Of a stretch of DNA of 64,000 nt, positions 1 to 12,150 are shown one piece after another. The notes under the pieces are model-generated. The model had not been told where the DNA came from. It did no database searches and worked only from the letters and a program-made list of their open reading frames with translations. Within the stretch, counting starts at the first letter, position 1, and each line of letters opens with the position of its first letter. The translations under genes and the position numbers were made by a program. Source of the DNA: Hymenochaete sp. R1 (lineage: Eukaryota; Basidiomycota; Agaricomycetes; Hymenochaetales; Hymenochaetaceae); the NCBI GenBank assembly GCA_019400425.1, contig JAFREE010000053.1, positions 1-64,000 on the forward strand, written 5' to 3'.

Positions 1-1618
1 CCGTTAGACAAGATGAGAATATTTCCAATTGAGATATCCCTGTGAAGGATACCCGCCTTGGTCACCGCTTCCTGATGAGCTAGGTTCCCACATAAACATC
101 TTCTTTCTTTCTTTCAGAAATATGGAAGAACGCACCTATTAATGCACAATAGATTGCATTGACCAATACCCACGTCGAAGGGAACAATTCGAGGGGCCTA
201 CCGATCTTGTCGAGAACGATGCGGTAATGGACATGGCTGCGAATCTTCTTGCCCTCGCATAACTTTCTCAACACTTCGTTATCGAAGATCCCGCAGCATT
301 GTCTTCGTCCATTAACAACAACATCTCCTGCGGCAATCATCCTAGCAATATGCGTAACACCGCTATTCATGAGAGTAGCATACGTTTCACCCTCAGCAGC
401 ATATGCTTCTACCCGCCATGTGTCCTTCAACAAAACGCGCTTCCCTGTAGCGCACTCATAGGCATAATAACATCGAGTACCACGTCCCAGAGGATATACA
501 TGCGACCTTGTAAATGGTGCGTCGACGATGTAGTAGGATAAGCTACTATCCCGGAAATCCCGTACGGTGACTTTGTATAGGTCTGCGGAAAGTGGAAGAT
601 AGAGTGCAGCACGCGCGTCTGACGTCTCGCGGGTTTCCACTTCGATAGGGGAGACTGTGGTGTCGTGACCTCGAGCGTCCTTGTCCGTTCCTGTATAAAG
701 CCAGAAGAACGTCTGTAGAAATGACGTTTTGGTGTAGTCAAACTGCGCAGTGACGATTGTGCAACTCCTGGTGTGAAGGAGAAGACGACACTGATTCTTG
801 TTAATGAAGACGGAGAATACGTGAGTACGGTGTTGAGTTGCTTGAATGGCATTGTAATAGGTCACTAGTTGACCTTGGGTATCTCGACCGTACTTGCTGC
901 TCCGCTCAAAGCTCTAATTATCTTCTGGTTTATCGTTGAAAGGTTCATCGGCTTTCGTGACTTTGAATTCTATGAAAAGCTCCATATCGCGCACACGAGT
1001 CAAACGTGCTCCCTTGGGTGGAGGCACGGGGTACAGTGCTATGTCGGGCGCGACTTGTTTACCCATAAAGACATCGGAGTCAGGATCAGGCGAATTACTG
1101 GTATTGACTAGCGTCATTCCTTCTTGAAGGAACGGTTGGAGAGCTGAGATCTATGAAACCTTCAGCAGCGTTCTTTTGTAAAGACAGAATAGCAGACTCA
1201 CCAAGGGATCATACATTTCCTTTTCCAGGTGTTTATTCTTCGCCTCTTCAAATCCCGTAAAATCCACAGTCGGCATTCCTTCTGGGATCTCTTCTACAGG
1301 AGCACGATGTTCTCCTCCCAGTGCTTCGCCTTCTTGGTTGCCTTCTCCGTTGCTTGAAGGGACAGAAGGTCCGTTGGGCACAAGATTCGAATAACCAGGA
1401 AGGAACAACTCCAGGAAAAGCCCAGGCTGAAGTGGCCCAAGATATTTTCCCGTAGCTTCATCGGCGGCAGCGACGAATACTGGATCCTTGTATTCTGCGT
1501 TGGACGTGTAAATCTGAGTCGATGACATTCGCACATGGCTGGGAGTGGTTTCAGGAAGAGTGGGATCTGGGTCGACATTTGTCGGTGTCTTACGACCATC
1601 TTCGCCCTCGTTCTGCAT
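1..1618 (-). pseudogene. FunK1-type fungal protein kinase, 5' part, with one in-frame TAG
   Basis: The gene reads leftward from an ATG at 1618 and leaves the window at base 1. Exons by frame and splice sites: 1618-1202, 1150-136 and 79 to beyond the edge. The middle exon carries RVRDMELFIEFKV and QHRTHVFSVFI, typical of the FunK1 N-lobe. The last exon joins in phase to give the catalytic loop AGILHRDISIGNILI, with the HRDxSxGN signature. FunK1 kinases are an expanded Agaricomycete family whose substrates are largely unknown. The frame is open throughout except for TAG at 916-914, between PFNDKPEDN and SFERSSKYGRDT. A 48-nt in-frame intron (GTCACG...ATTAG) could hide the stop, but it would remove the conserved VTKADEPFND stretch and has a poor donor. 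A nonsense mutation is therefore my preferred reading. The family call is secure; functional status is not. Confidence 0.8.
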
Positions 1619-2309
1619 GATGGAAGGTGAGAGTTGAGTTGAGTAGGTGAGTACGAGGTGGTGGTTTGAAAGCAAGCAGTTGTGGTTGAACGCGACTCGA
1701 AGGCGCGTTGATGTCGATCATTCGCGTAGACGACTCTGAGTCGCGTTCATTATGTAATACTTGCGATACTTTCACTAACACAACCTCAGTTTCATTCGCA
1801 CCGCACGCACCACGACCAGCTGGAAAACGAAACTGGATAACATCGTTACCCAATGTACTAGCTAAGCTCTTATAAAAGTCTCTGGAGCCAACACTTGCCG
1901 TCTTGTTTGATATATTTCGTTGGATGGGAAACTCTCTGCTTAGGGTTTTCCTAATATCATCCAGCCAAGCGCTGTATTATTAGTACCGAACCCAGCGCGG
2001 AGACTGAGCGGTAGTCTTTATGTATTTAAGGCTATTATGCACATCGTTAGCTCCAGTTGGTGCACGAACTTGTGAGTCATTTTATCGAGCAGATTTCGTG
2101 CCGGTACCTTCTTGAGACTTGTCAAATACTCCCCTTTCTTCCATGAAATCAACCTCAAACCTGCCTCGCGTATTTTTTTTACCTCGTCGAGCACTATCTA
2201 TGTGTTCATCATTTAGTTGATGGCCTGGTACGGTGGGGATTCAACATCTGACCGTACGGTTGTCTACCCCTATCATGATCTTCTCCGCTCGATCTATACT
2301 GACCCTTGG

Positions 2310-2691
2310 TTGTATCTGTTCTAGGAATACCAAGAGATATTATACGAATACGAGCGTTGTAAAAAATTGTTACGCTCAAGAAAAGCCCAACACCAGCAGA
2401 GGCGCCGCTACCCGTCCGTTCACCTACGTCAGTTTTCATATTGGCAAGGACCGGACCGAACTTGGTGGTATCGTTTAGACTACCTACCCTCCGCTCGTAT
2501 ATTGATTCTGACGTTGGCTGCATAGAGAATACGTGATCAGTTACTACTTTCAAATCCAACGAAATTCCTGGTCGACGGATCCAAATATTCTCGATGATGC
2601 CGACCATAATGAGTGCCGCATGAAACAAGCGTTGCACGAAGGAGACGCGAACCAGTGGCCGGAAGAAATACCAGATTTCAAAGCTGGGTAC
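2310..2691 (-). pseudogene. Unidentified open frame, possibly a gene fragment
   Basis: An open minus-strand frame of about 125 codons contains protein-like segments such as FVQRLFHAALIMVGIIENIW and SIYERRVGSLND. It has no ATG in a good position; the first ATG is internal, in the ALIMVG segment. I do not recognise the family. It lies between the FunK1 gene and an apyrase relic in a region that otherwise looks decayed, so a gene remnant or one exon of an unrecognised gene are both possible. Confidence 0.25.
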
Positions 2692-2867
2692 CTAGGATAT
2701 TAGTTAGTCCTCATTGATATATACCTTCAAATTGCGCTGGATTTGAAAGCTATATTTGTAGTCACTTCTATCCGCCCACATTTGTGTGAGATCGACAACT
2801 TAGGCAAATTAGGTGCCACTACAACAGCTTATACCCATATGCACGGTCTCATATTTCTCCTTCTCTG

Positions 2868-3118
2868 CATAAGGAAACCCCTATCTTCCTTCTTGTTACA
2901 GCCGGAACGCGACTTTTGCCTTTTGCGCAACAGATAGCAGTTCTGAATGCAGCTTGCGATTTCATCCGATTCCATTCAAATTTCCGCGTAAATGCATCGG
3001 ACGACTTAGGCCATTGTGGATCAAGTATTCGCATTATTTTGGGAGAGGAGGAAGGGTTATTCGAATGCATCGCTGTCAACTATTTGATGGACCAATTTAA
3101 GGCGCCGAGCGATGAGTG
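2868..3118 (+). pseudogene. Apyrase / GDA1-CD39 nucleoside phosphatase relic
   Basis: A plus-strand segment of about 80 codons reads ETPIFLLVTAGTRLLP followed by QQIAVLNAACDFIRFHSNF, then CGSSIRIILGEEEGLFECIAVNYLMDQF. These correspond to the ATAGMRLLP region and the GEEEGxxxWIxVNYL region (apyrase-conserved regions 2 and 3) of GDA1/CD39 enzymes, which remove phosphates from nucleoside di- and triphosphates. The spacing of the motifs matches the family. I could not find the N-terminal phosphate-binding DAGSSGTR motif upstream or the following DLGGASTQI motif downstream, so this appears to be a single-exon remnant. Family assignment is from motif memory. Confidence 0.55.
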
Positions 3119-3719
3119 GACGACACCAATATGGAGGGGAATTCCCCCCCTCCTCAGACTCCTCCCTTTTAGACGGACGATATCCGGACTATGTCCGTCA
3201 TCGTAATATGGATGAATCAGAGCCATAGTCACAAGAAAATAGCCTTAGTAATTTAAAGCGCCACCTCCGATGAACGTGAAACCCCAAGTCTTGGCGACCA
3301 ATCACCGATGGGATACTTTCGCAGTGTGAGTTTCAGAATAAGTATTTTATGTGGTACTGGCATCGGGATCAGAAGTGTTACCATTGTTAGTCTATGTACG
3401 AGAACGTATGAGAAATGCTGCTCCGCCAGCGGGTTAGATTACACAGTGCTGGATAAACCCGGACGAAATGACAGAAAAGGGTAGAGGAGGGGAGGACATG
3501 ATAGCTACAGGGGTGGAGAATCACCATAGATACATATGTTTAGTGGATATTAGCTTTCGACAAAAGAGATATATATGTCGTTGAGGTTAGATCCGAGCAT
3601 CCGTTAGATCGTTCGACTTCGTTAGGTGAGATAAGAAAAAGGATGATAGTAGAAGAAACAAGTTCCCGGAGAGGCATCAAAGCAGAGAACGGGAAGCAGT
3701 AAAGGAGAGACTACGTGCT
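3119..3719. other. Stretch with no recognised gene
   Basis: Nothing coding was recognised between the apyrase relic and the stop codon of the MFS transporter. The part nearest 3719 is presumably the transporter's 3' untranslated region and shows AT-rich, purine-rich sequence. Confidence 0.4.
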
Positions 3720-5774
3720 TTACTTTCGGTGTTCCGGAGCTGCCCCTGACACGGTGACATTACTCTCCTGAGCTTCAGCGTTTCCAACTGTGACCGCCTC
3801 TGAAGCCTTCTTCCGATCTCCAATCGCCCCGATGTTCCTCAAGAACAGAATCGCAATCAAGCTCCCGAACATCCCAAACGCGAAAATCATCCACTGCGCT
3901 GCCTTGTAGCCGTCCAACTGTGCGCTTTGGTCCTCGTCCGCCAGTCCACCTTCCCGCCTTAGAACCGTATTGTGCACAATCGTCGTCAGCGCAAGACCAA
4001 GCGCGACGCCGAGCTGCGTGAGGGTCTGGAAAAGCCCACCGGCGAGACTCTGTTCGTGCGGGAGACACACTTTGGCGACGTAGATCGTCCCGCATGCAAA
4101 CACAAAATCTGCGCCGAACACACTTACGATGCTCGCTGGGAACCCGAACGCCCAGTATGGTGCTGCCGGGTTAATCAGGGCGAACAAGAGGCCTGCTAGT
4201 CCAGTGAGCGCCGTACCGAGCACAACGAGGATGACGCCCGGTACGTGTCCTATCACGCCTGCGACGAACGCGTTGCAAGCGATACCAACTACGAAACACG
4301 GTATGAACCGGATAGCGGTGAGGACAGGGTCGAGGCCTTGGTAATCCTGATAGAACAGCTGTGCCCAGAACGTCCAGGACTGGAACGCCGCCCACTCGAA
4401 GAACGCGATGGTCTGCATCGCCGCGAACTTGCCGTGGGCGCGCTTCCACATCGACAAGCGCATCAACGGTGGTCGGTGTGGGCCAAGGACGCCCGAATGG
4501 TTCTCGAGGTAGGATTCCCAGAAGAGGAAAGCGACGAGGAAAAGGACACCGACGATGAGGAGAGCGATGATGTATGGCGTTCGCCAGCGTTGCGGGGCAG
4601 ATTCCCCCTGCCCGAGAACGAAGGTGATGAGCGCGAGGGCGGCGGTGACGAGGAAGACGCCAATCCAGTCCATGCGCCGGTCGGACTCCGTTGAAGGGAG
4701 GTCCTTATCGATGTAAAAGACCCCACCAATGATAATGGCGAGAGCCATACCCGCCGAGAGGAAGAACGGTGCACGCCAGGTTGCGGGAGCCCACTGGGTC
4801 AGGATACCGCCTACGAGGATACCAATGGCCCCGCCGACGGGAGCTCCGCCCGAGAATGCTGAGAATGCTATTGACCGGGCACGGCCTGGGGGAAAGGCAT
4901 GGGCGAGGATGCCAAGGGATGCAGGGACCATGGCCGCAGAGCCCATGCCTTGGAGCCCGCGTAGGATGTAGAGCGTGTTGATTTCTTGGATGAAACCGCA
5001 ACCTAGGGAGAAAGCGCCGAGCCAGGCGGTGCCCGCGAGGAAAGCCTTCTTGCGGCCGTAGAGGTCGGCTAGTCGACCGAAAAAGATGAGAAAGCAACCC
5101 TGCAAGAGGAAAAGGATAATGTTAGATTCACCACTATCGGAGGGGCCATAGTGGAGGCACGAGGAGAGGACTCACGGAAGATAGTGAGTACGCAGACACA
5201 ATCCATTGTAACCCATCCTCTTCAACGTCAAAATCTCGACCGATGCTTGGGAGAGAAACAGAAGCCGCTGAAGTGCTTGCAATCTGATAAGACATAGTAT
5301 GAGACGATGAACACGTTGATGAAAACAGATGAGTTGACGCACATTCAAGACCATGGCGAGCGTGCAAGTGGCCACCAACATAAAACTGCTGAAGAATGGC
5401 CGTTTTCTCGCAATTTCGAGCGCCTCCGGCTCGGGCATGCTTGGTTCGAGCTCCCTGTCGACGTCCTTTTCCTCGTATTGCCTGCCATCGCCATTGAGGG
5501 TGAGGGGAGACGGGCCAGGCATCTTGTTGTCCTGCTGGTGAGCGAGGGTCAGAGACGAAGGGTTAGGCGTCTTCATGGCGGTGGCCGAGCTGGCGGTTGA
5601 AAGAAGACCATCGTCTGAGAATTTTAAGGTCACGGTGCGAGGTGCGGCTCCCGGAGGAGGGTGCAAATGCAGACCCGCGGGGGCGGGAGAACTAATGTCG
5701 ACGAGACTAATGTCAGATGTCCGCGACTCGGAATTGGAGAAATAGGAAGGCGAGAACCGCGTCGTCGTCGGCAT
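3720..5774 (-). CDS. MFS drug:H+ antiporter (DHA-type) transporter
   Basis: Three exons join in phase: 5774-5343, 5283-5176 and 5099-3720, giving 639 residues. The N-terminal ~120 residues are a Ser/Pro-rich cytoplasmic extension, followed by the first membrane span FFSSFMLVATCTLAMVLN. The small second exon encodes SIGRDFDVEEDGLQWIVSAYSL, characteristic of DHA2/aminotriazole-resistance-like transporters. The third exon opens with GRLADLYGRKKAFLAG, the MFS motif A loop, and then alternates hydrophobic spans and short loops to the end. The C-terminal tail is hydrophilic. Such proteins sit in the plasma membrane and export small molecules with the proton gradient; the substrate cannot be told from sequence. 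The ATG at 5774 is the first in the open frame. Family confident, substrate unknown. Confidence 0.9.
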
Positions 5775-8700
5775 GATGTTGGACGTTGTCGGGTACCTTG
5801 GGTCGAATGATTGCGGGCTCCTCTCTAGCTAGACTGACACTCCGAGTCCTGTCCTCCTAACTTTTTCGATGGGGTGCAAAAGATCATGATGAGCGGCGAA
5901 TGAGGAGTATATAAGTATTTATTGAATATAATAATTCCAGGTATAACGCTGCTGCAGAGCTTTCAGCAAACAACATGAAAGTAAAACAACCAAGCCAACC
6001 AAGTCAGGGCTCAGCTCATCTTCCGCCCGACGGCTTCTTTCCCTTCCCGAAATCTCTAAATGAGGTAACCATATTCACATCACGTGCTCTTGATCCGCTG
6101 ACGAAGCATCCTTATCAGCCACCCGATAAGATAATCTTTCACCGACTCGGGGCTTGTTGGTCAACCGTCATGCTCTTTCGCCGTCTCACGCCATTCGCGC
6201 GCACGCTGTTCTATCAATCTTCAATCTTCAAATGCACCAGCCACCGGCGTCGGTGCAAACGCCCACAACGACATGCAGCGGATGGAGAACCCCCCCTAAG
6301 TATTATTCAATACCATCTTCACTGCCCAAAATACAATATGCTTTCGCTCGTTAAAAGTGGAACGACACCGGCGCGAAACAGCGTCATACGAACGCATCGT
6401 ACTAAGAATACTGAAATCACATTTCTTGTCCATGTTCATGTGAGTTGCTATTAAGCAACTGTGTTCCATATTGACGGACGTTATTGATGTAAAGTCATGA
6501 GAGTATGCGACGCCCATCGGTCCTGCACCTGCTATCACTGTATCAATACCACCCTTATCTGTATCCGTGACTGAACATGCTCAGTCATCGGCCCCGCCCG
6601 ATCTACTTCAAGATGCTCTTGAACCCAGTAATAGCAAGGATAGGGGAAGATGCACCAGCGACATGCACCTCCAATCACGAATCCCATTCGCTCTTAGCCG
6701 CTCGCCGCAACGCTCGACAGGTCTTATTTCGTATTGGGCATCCCTTGATTCATCTTTCCGCACTGGGAGGCCAAGGTCCTCTTACATCGGGATATAGGAG
6801 GTTTGGTCGGCGTTACCTTTCAGGATCGTGAAACGTTTCGGTATTTGGATACCAACACGCGTTTTCACTCGATCATCATGTCGTCGCTAAAAGGGATATA
6901 CCAGCTGTGATGTTTTCCTCTGGGGAATGGAACTTATGTCTAGAACAAGAAAAATGTACGTGATTCTGCTTTTTATTTGTCCACACTCTGATGCCGTCTC
7001 TTTTGCCAGAGCAAGCTTACATACGATCCATTGCAAAGAGCCATAGAAAAGCGATGCAGCAACGCATGGCTTCTGATTGAAGCTGTCACCTTCGTCTAAC
7101 TAAGGTACTTTCTCTTCAATGTCTCCTCTCGCCCGGTCTAACCAGGCGCATCTCTCTTCGAAGTGTCTTCTACCGTCATCCACACTCAGTGAGGAACGTG
7201 ACGAACAAGCTCACTTTTACTTCTCGCTTTTCTTTACCTATCGCCAAGCCAACCAAAAACAAACACGAAGCAATTGACTCTCGAGCGCCTTCGTACACAG
7301 ACACGTACGCCACACCCCCGCTTCTTCTCCCTCTCATCAGTCGCCAGCGGCATAACCGGCGGTGTCGTCTACGCTCTACCGAGGGTCACGGTTGGGGTTG
7401 GCTGGGTCAAGGGTTCAGAGCACTGCTTGATTAAGCCCCCCCCCCCCCATTCCCGAGACGGCTGGTGCACGCGTACGAGTCTACGACAGCTACGACAGCC
7501 CAAGGCGCGGCGGGGCCGGAAGCATGGATGGCTCCCGCGCCCTACACAATAGGTCTTGCCAAAGACGGACTCCGGACAGGGCTCTATTTTCTCGTCGCTG
7601 CCACGGTCAGCGGGAAGAAGTTCATACACGTGTATCAGGATAAAAAGGCAGAGACGGAGTGTGTGTGTGCGCAATATTTTACTCAAGAGACTCATTCCTC
7701 TCGTCTGCGCCTGTCCTTCGTCCCAAGACGGGTTCAGGTTGGGTGGACCCGGACGCCCTCCCTTCCGTTCGCAAGCTTAAGGATAATGAATCTCGAAACT
7801 CAAGTCTGCACGTACACGTACAAGAAACACAACGATGATTGCTAGCGACAAGTATAAAGGCCACTCGCGGGCGCAGCCCGCATCCCGCATCCCGACATAT
7901 GCCTCTGATCTGCTGTCTTTTTTCTCCTAACATGACCCGCGGGGTCATACTATACTTCTGAGAGCTCGTCATAAGAGCGAGAAGATAAGTTATTATTTAT
8001 GCACACGCGCACGGACGGGACTCGTGGGCTTGCAGTCTGTTCCCACTGGCACTCTCGGCCTTCTATCATCATTTCATCATTTTCTCTTGATTCTTCCGTT
8101 TCCCTTTAGAGACAACGATTCTCCGCTGCGCAGTGATCCTTTCCCTTTCCAAACTTGTTCGCGACATGCCGATAGACAAACGGCATACCTCACTGTATCA
8201 GATGATATAGTGATAGGGATAGGGACTGAGCCAATGGGTGTGGAAAAACTTCACTCAAGAAGAAGCGCTCACGAGTCCTCGAACTTGAAGACTTCGGCTT
8301 CCTCGTGAAGTTGAACCCTCCAAGTTTATCTCTGATGTCAATCGAAGGACTCTAATTTGGCTCTTACGGTAAACTTCAGGCTGTACCTTTCTGAGCTGAG
8401 CACCAAGTGGGCGTGCCTCACGGACGCGGACTCCAATCGTATTCAAACAACTAAAAGATGGAGATAAAGGTATGTTTCAATAGGTTTGTTGCGTTTCTAT
8501 ACTTACTCGCGGAATACAGTTTCTCGTATCTCAATCAGAGTTTGGGAATCCCACTTTCGGGTATTCCGCAGACATCGCAAAGTTGCAAAGCCAAGGACGG
8601 AACCTGGTCAACAATAGGTAGAGAGAGATGCCGAAAAGTGTATTATTGAGCTCTCGGAGGTGGAGGCACAAAGACGAAGAAAGCATGTCCGTCTTGTGCA

Positions 8701-9595
8701 CTTTTGTGGGGTCGGGTGGGTATGGGTATGGGCATGCTCTTGAACTTCGATGCAACCAGCGAGCCCACACCCACGCCCCGACGGCAGCGGCTTCGTCGAA
8801 CCCAATCCCAATTCCGTTCCTTTCGTATCCAGGCACGCCGACTTCTGAATTAGATGAGAGATCCACCTTGACCTATGTATGAGCACCGAGGGGATCGAGT
8901 GCCGGTGATAGGGTGAACCTTTGAAGGGGGTGTTCACGCATGTGGGTGTTAGTATTAGTGGGGTGGAAGGAACGCTTGTTATTTCGATGCTTTGGAAGAG
9001 GGGAGGTGAGGTGGGAACGTGAGATGAGAGTGGAGGAAGTGCGAAGTCCGGGGACGGATATGGACTGCTCGATACCCGATTGAATGGACGAGACTCGGAG
9101 GTTCGGTTAACATTGGGACGGAGATGGTGGTGGTGCGATACTCTCTAACAGAAATAGATTCTTGCGAGTATCCTCCCGCTAGCGAGTTCAGATAGTAACA
9201 GATCTCAAGACTAGTTGATATTTGGAAATACAAGTGTTTTGAGTTGATATGTTATATGTTTGAACTGTCGGTGTCCAATAGTACCAGTACCAGTAGTGCA
9301 GTTTCTGCTTACCTAATAATCGATCGGTTAAAAAGAAGAAGGCAAGTGAGGCGCGAACTCGAATTCAAACGATCCCAGCAGGCCAACTACTTCCACTCTA
9401 CGATCATTCAATTCATTCGCTTTTTCATCTTTCCGACACATGATGCATGGGAAGCCCATCAATCCCGTGGACCGTGGACATAAATCGCTATATGATGCAC
9501 ATACATACGTACATATATACATATACATGGAATTTCACCATCTGCCTGCTCGACAGCGTTAACGTTCTGCCTTCTGCTCTCGGCCAAACTTGTCC
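5775..9595. other. Long gene-poor region
   Basis: About 3.8 kb in which I found no convincing exon chain on either strand. Short open frames (for example 5975-6454 plus, 7465-7845 plus and 8531-8866 minus) have low-complexity or composition-driven sequence and no recognisable motifs. The stretch includes pyrimidine-rich sequence around 7100-7340, a run of 13 C at 7436-7448, and an alternating TA/CA tract near 9496-9527. The right end must contain the promoter of the transporter starting at 9596. Confidence 0.5.
7436..7448. repeat. Poly-C run (13 nt)
   Basis: A run of 13 consecutive C is visible in non-coding sequence. Homopolymers of this length are prone to sequencing and assembly length errors. 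Confidence 0.9.
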
Positions 9596-11788
9596 ATGGT
9601 ATCTATAGTCTTCCGTCCGTTAACAGCTCCTTTAGCCACCAAGTCCACACGCAGAAGCACCGGTTCTGGCTCGCTCTCTCCCTCTGCTAGCATGCCCTCC
9701 CCTTCAAGAAGCACCGTCCCATCTGTGGAGGAAAAAAAGATGGACGACGACTCTGTCGGGGCTACGAAGGAAGCTGGGGTCGATGCTGAGGCGTTGACGG
9801 TTGACGAGCACGATCCTGCGCAGATGCAGGTACATATTCCAGATGGTGGACTCCAGGCTTGGGCGTCTCTTGTTGGATCGTGAGTTGCGAATTACAGAGT
9901 CAGAGTGATTGTTCGTGCATCATGGCTAAATCATCGTTGCACTCACTCACACAGATTCATCATCCAGTTCTGTTCGGCTGGGTACGTAGACATCATGATT
10001 GAGATCCGTCAATATTTAAGCTCAGAGATGTAACTCATGGCATGCGCATGACACCCGCAGTTACCTGAACAGTTTTGGCGTTTATGAAGGTTCGTAGTGC
10101 CCGCTTTCCAACTTTGTTATGATCGGCGCCTAATTTGACTCGACAGATTTCTACGCTCGGGAATACCTCACCGACTTCCCGTCGTCTACAATAAGGTATG
10201 TTGATATCCTTATTACGGAGAGAAAGAGAGGTGGACACTTGCTGAATACGATGTTTATCGCAGTTGGATAGGAAGTATGCAGACGTTTTTCGCGTTTACG
10301 ATCGGCTTCTTCTCCGGATACGCTATGGATGTTGGTTACTTGTGAGTAATACCATTATTTCTTGTTTGATACACTCTGATTCTCGGCTTTTGGGAAATCG
10401 AAGCCGACATGTCATGATTGGCGGGTCCTTCTTGTTCGTGTTCTGCTTGTTCATGGTATCCATCTCCCAGCCTCAACACTGGTATCAGGTATTTTCCCTT
10501 TACTACAAATTATTTTCAACCTTTTTTTGTAACATCCTCTGACTCGTTGACCCTCATTAAAGCTCTTCTTGGCCCAAGGCTTCGGAATGGGCATCGGTAT
10601 CGGCTTCATCTACATCCCCTCCCTCGGCATTATCGCCCACCACTTCAAACGACGCCGCTCCCTCGCCCTCGGCATAGTCGCCGCCGGCACCTCCCTCGGC
10701 GGCATCGTCCACCCCATCATGCTCAACCAGCTCATCCACGGCCGCGTCGGCTTCGCATGGGGCGTCCGCATCAGCGCGTTCTTCAATCTGGTTCTACTGG
10801 TGCTCGGGAACGTGTTGATGACGACGCGGTTGCCTGTGAGGAGGGAGAAGGGAGGATTGAGGGGAAGGTTGAGGTATTGGGTGGAGGTGTTCACAGATTT
10901 ACCGTTCTTGCTCTCGTGTCTTGGTTCTATGTTCTTTTCGGCGGGTGGGTTCTTCCCGATTTTCTTCTTGCAGTTGGAAGCGGTCAGGAAGGGCGTGAGT
11001 TCGACATTGGCTTTCTATGCCGTAAGTTCTTTCTTAACTTCTCGAATAATAACGAATATCGAACATGAACCTTTGCATAATCTCAGATCGCAATCTTGAA
11101 CGTCTCGAGTAGCGTTGGCCGAGTCGTCCCAACTATCTTCGCGGACAGAGTAGGGGTCTTCAACCTCATCGTACCCTGCGTCCTCGCTTTGGCCTTGCTC
11201 GTATACCTCCTGTCCGTTGCAGTAGTCAACACAGCGGGTGCCGTCGTCATGGCGGTCTTGTGTGGATTCTTCGCCGGTGCTCGTAAGTGTTTTTGACGTG
11301 ACCTTGAATTAGGGTGATGATCTGAACTTCATCCTGTCCTCGCCACCCGAACTTCAAACAAACAGCTGTTTCTCTACTCGGACCTCTTTTCGCGAATCTC
11401 TCTCGTGACGCTTCTGAAGCGGGGTACGTTCTACTTCTCTTTTTTTTTCTTAACTCTTTTCGCATCACAGTTCGATATATTGACTCCAACACTTGATTCT
11501 CTCTAGTGCGCGACTGGGTGTCGGGTTCGGATTTGGAGGTCTAGGAGGTCTCCTAGGTCCACCTATATATGGCGCTTTACTTACAGACCGCGAGCTTTGG
11601 ATCCGGCCGTCTGTTTTTTCTGGGGTGTGTTTATTCTCAATTTATTTATTTCTGACAAGAGCAACGATCGCTTATATTTCTTCGATATTTCTCAGTCAAT
11701 GTTGATTGGCAGCGCTCTATGCCTTGCGCTAGGCGGTTGTCTCCATTGGAGAGCCATGAAGAGACAGGGAGGAGACGCGGCTCGATGA
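9596..11788 (+). CDS. MFS monocarboxylate-transporter-like protein (SLC16/MCT type)
   Basis: A multi-exon plus-strand gene. The first exon starts at ATG 9596 and ends with VHIPDGGLQAWASLVGS, where the PDGGxxAW segment is the hallmark at the start of fungal MCT-like transporters. Small in-phase exons follow near 9957-9980, 10061-10090, 10147-10194, 10263-10339 and 10404-10488, encoding FIIQFCSAGYLNSFGVYEDFY and later spans. A large exon near 10561-11022 encodes GFGMGIGIGFIYIPSLGI and HHFKRRRSLALGI. Later exons end with SMLIGSALCLALGG and the stop at 11786-11788. Twelve membrane spans are expected. Yeast relatives (MCH family) carry riboflavin or monocarboxylate-like compounds, but many fungal members are uncharacterised. 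Exon ends are read by eye. Confidence 0.88.
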
Positions 11789-12013
11789 TTACGAAGTGTT
11801 AGTGGTGGATCGGCGAATATGTTTATGTCCAGAAATTCGAATTGATGCGCATACTACGAATTTTATGTCTGTTTTTTTTCTTTCTACTGAAGTGTTTTTG
11901 GGACGCAACCTCGGTATACATTTTCTGTACGATTTCTTAAATTTACGCCTTGTCTTTGCTTATTAATTGTAATAGCCAGCTTTCCTCTCTTCGTCGTATC
12001 ACAACACGATCCG

Positions 12014-12021
12014 TATAAAAG
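12014..12021 (+). promoter_or_regulatory. TATA-box-like element
   Basis: TATAAAAG lies on the plus strand within GATCCGTATAAAAGAGGAG, 76 bp ahead of an ATG at 12097. The spacing is compatible with a TATA promoter and a short 5' leader. No recognisable protein follows, so the element may be fortuitous. Confidence 0.3.
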
Positions 12022-12096
12022 AGGAGTGAGAACAGAAACCACTTCCGCCTCATTCTTCTCACTCGCACCAAAATTCATCATCTAGTAATATCAGTC

Positions 12097-12150
12097 ATGG
12101 CCCAATCACTCAACGCTGGGGAGCTCGATCGCGGCGTGTGTTGGTACTGA
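12097..12150 (+). CDS. Possible micro-ORF, 17 codons
   Basis: ATG at 12097 opens MAQSLNAGELDRGVCWY followed by TGA. It sits downstream of a TATA-like box. It does not end in a CaaX box, so it is not a typical basidiomycete pheromone precursor, and it matches no peptide family I know. It could also be the first exon of an unseen spliced gene or chance. Confidence 0.15.
   Translation: MAQSLNAGELDRGVCWY

Noticed and set aside
1151..1166. 16-nt GT-AG gap GTTTCATAGATCTCAG as an intron in the first FunK1 gene
   Set aside because: Too short to splice; the donor at 1201 with a TAG acceptor at 1151 gives a normal-size intron and keeps phase.
4245..4694. Plus-strand open frame of 149 codons
   Set aside because: It is antisense to the MFS transporter and its Glu/Arg-rich composition mirrors the membrane-span codons on the other strand.
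10418..11068. Plus-strand open frame of 216 codons
   Set aside because: It overlaps the monocarboxylate-type transporter in another frame, is Pro/Arg/His-rich and lacks motifs; the transporter frame explains the sequence.
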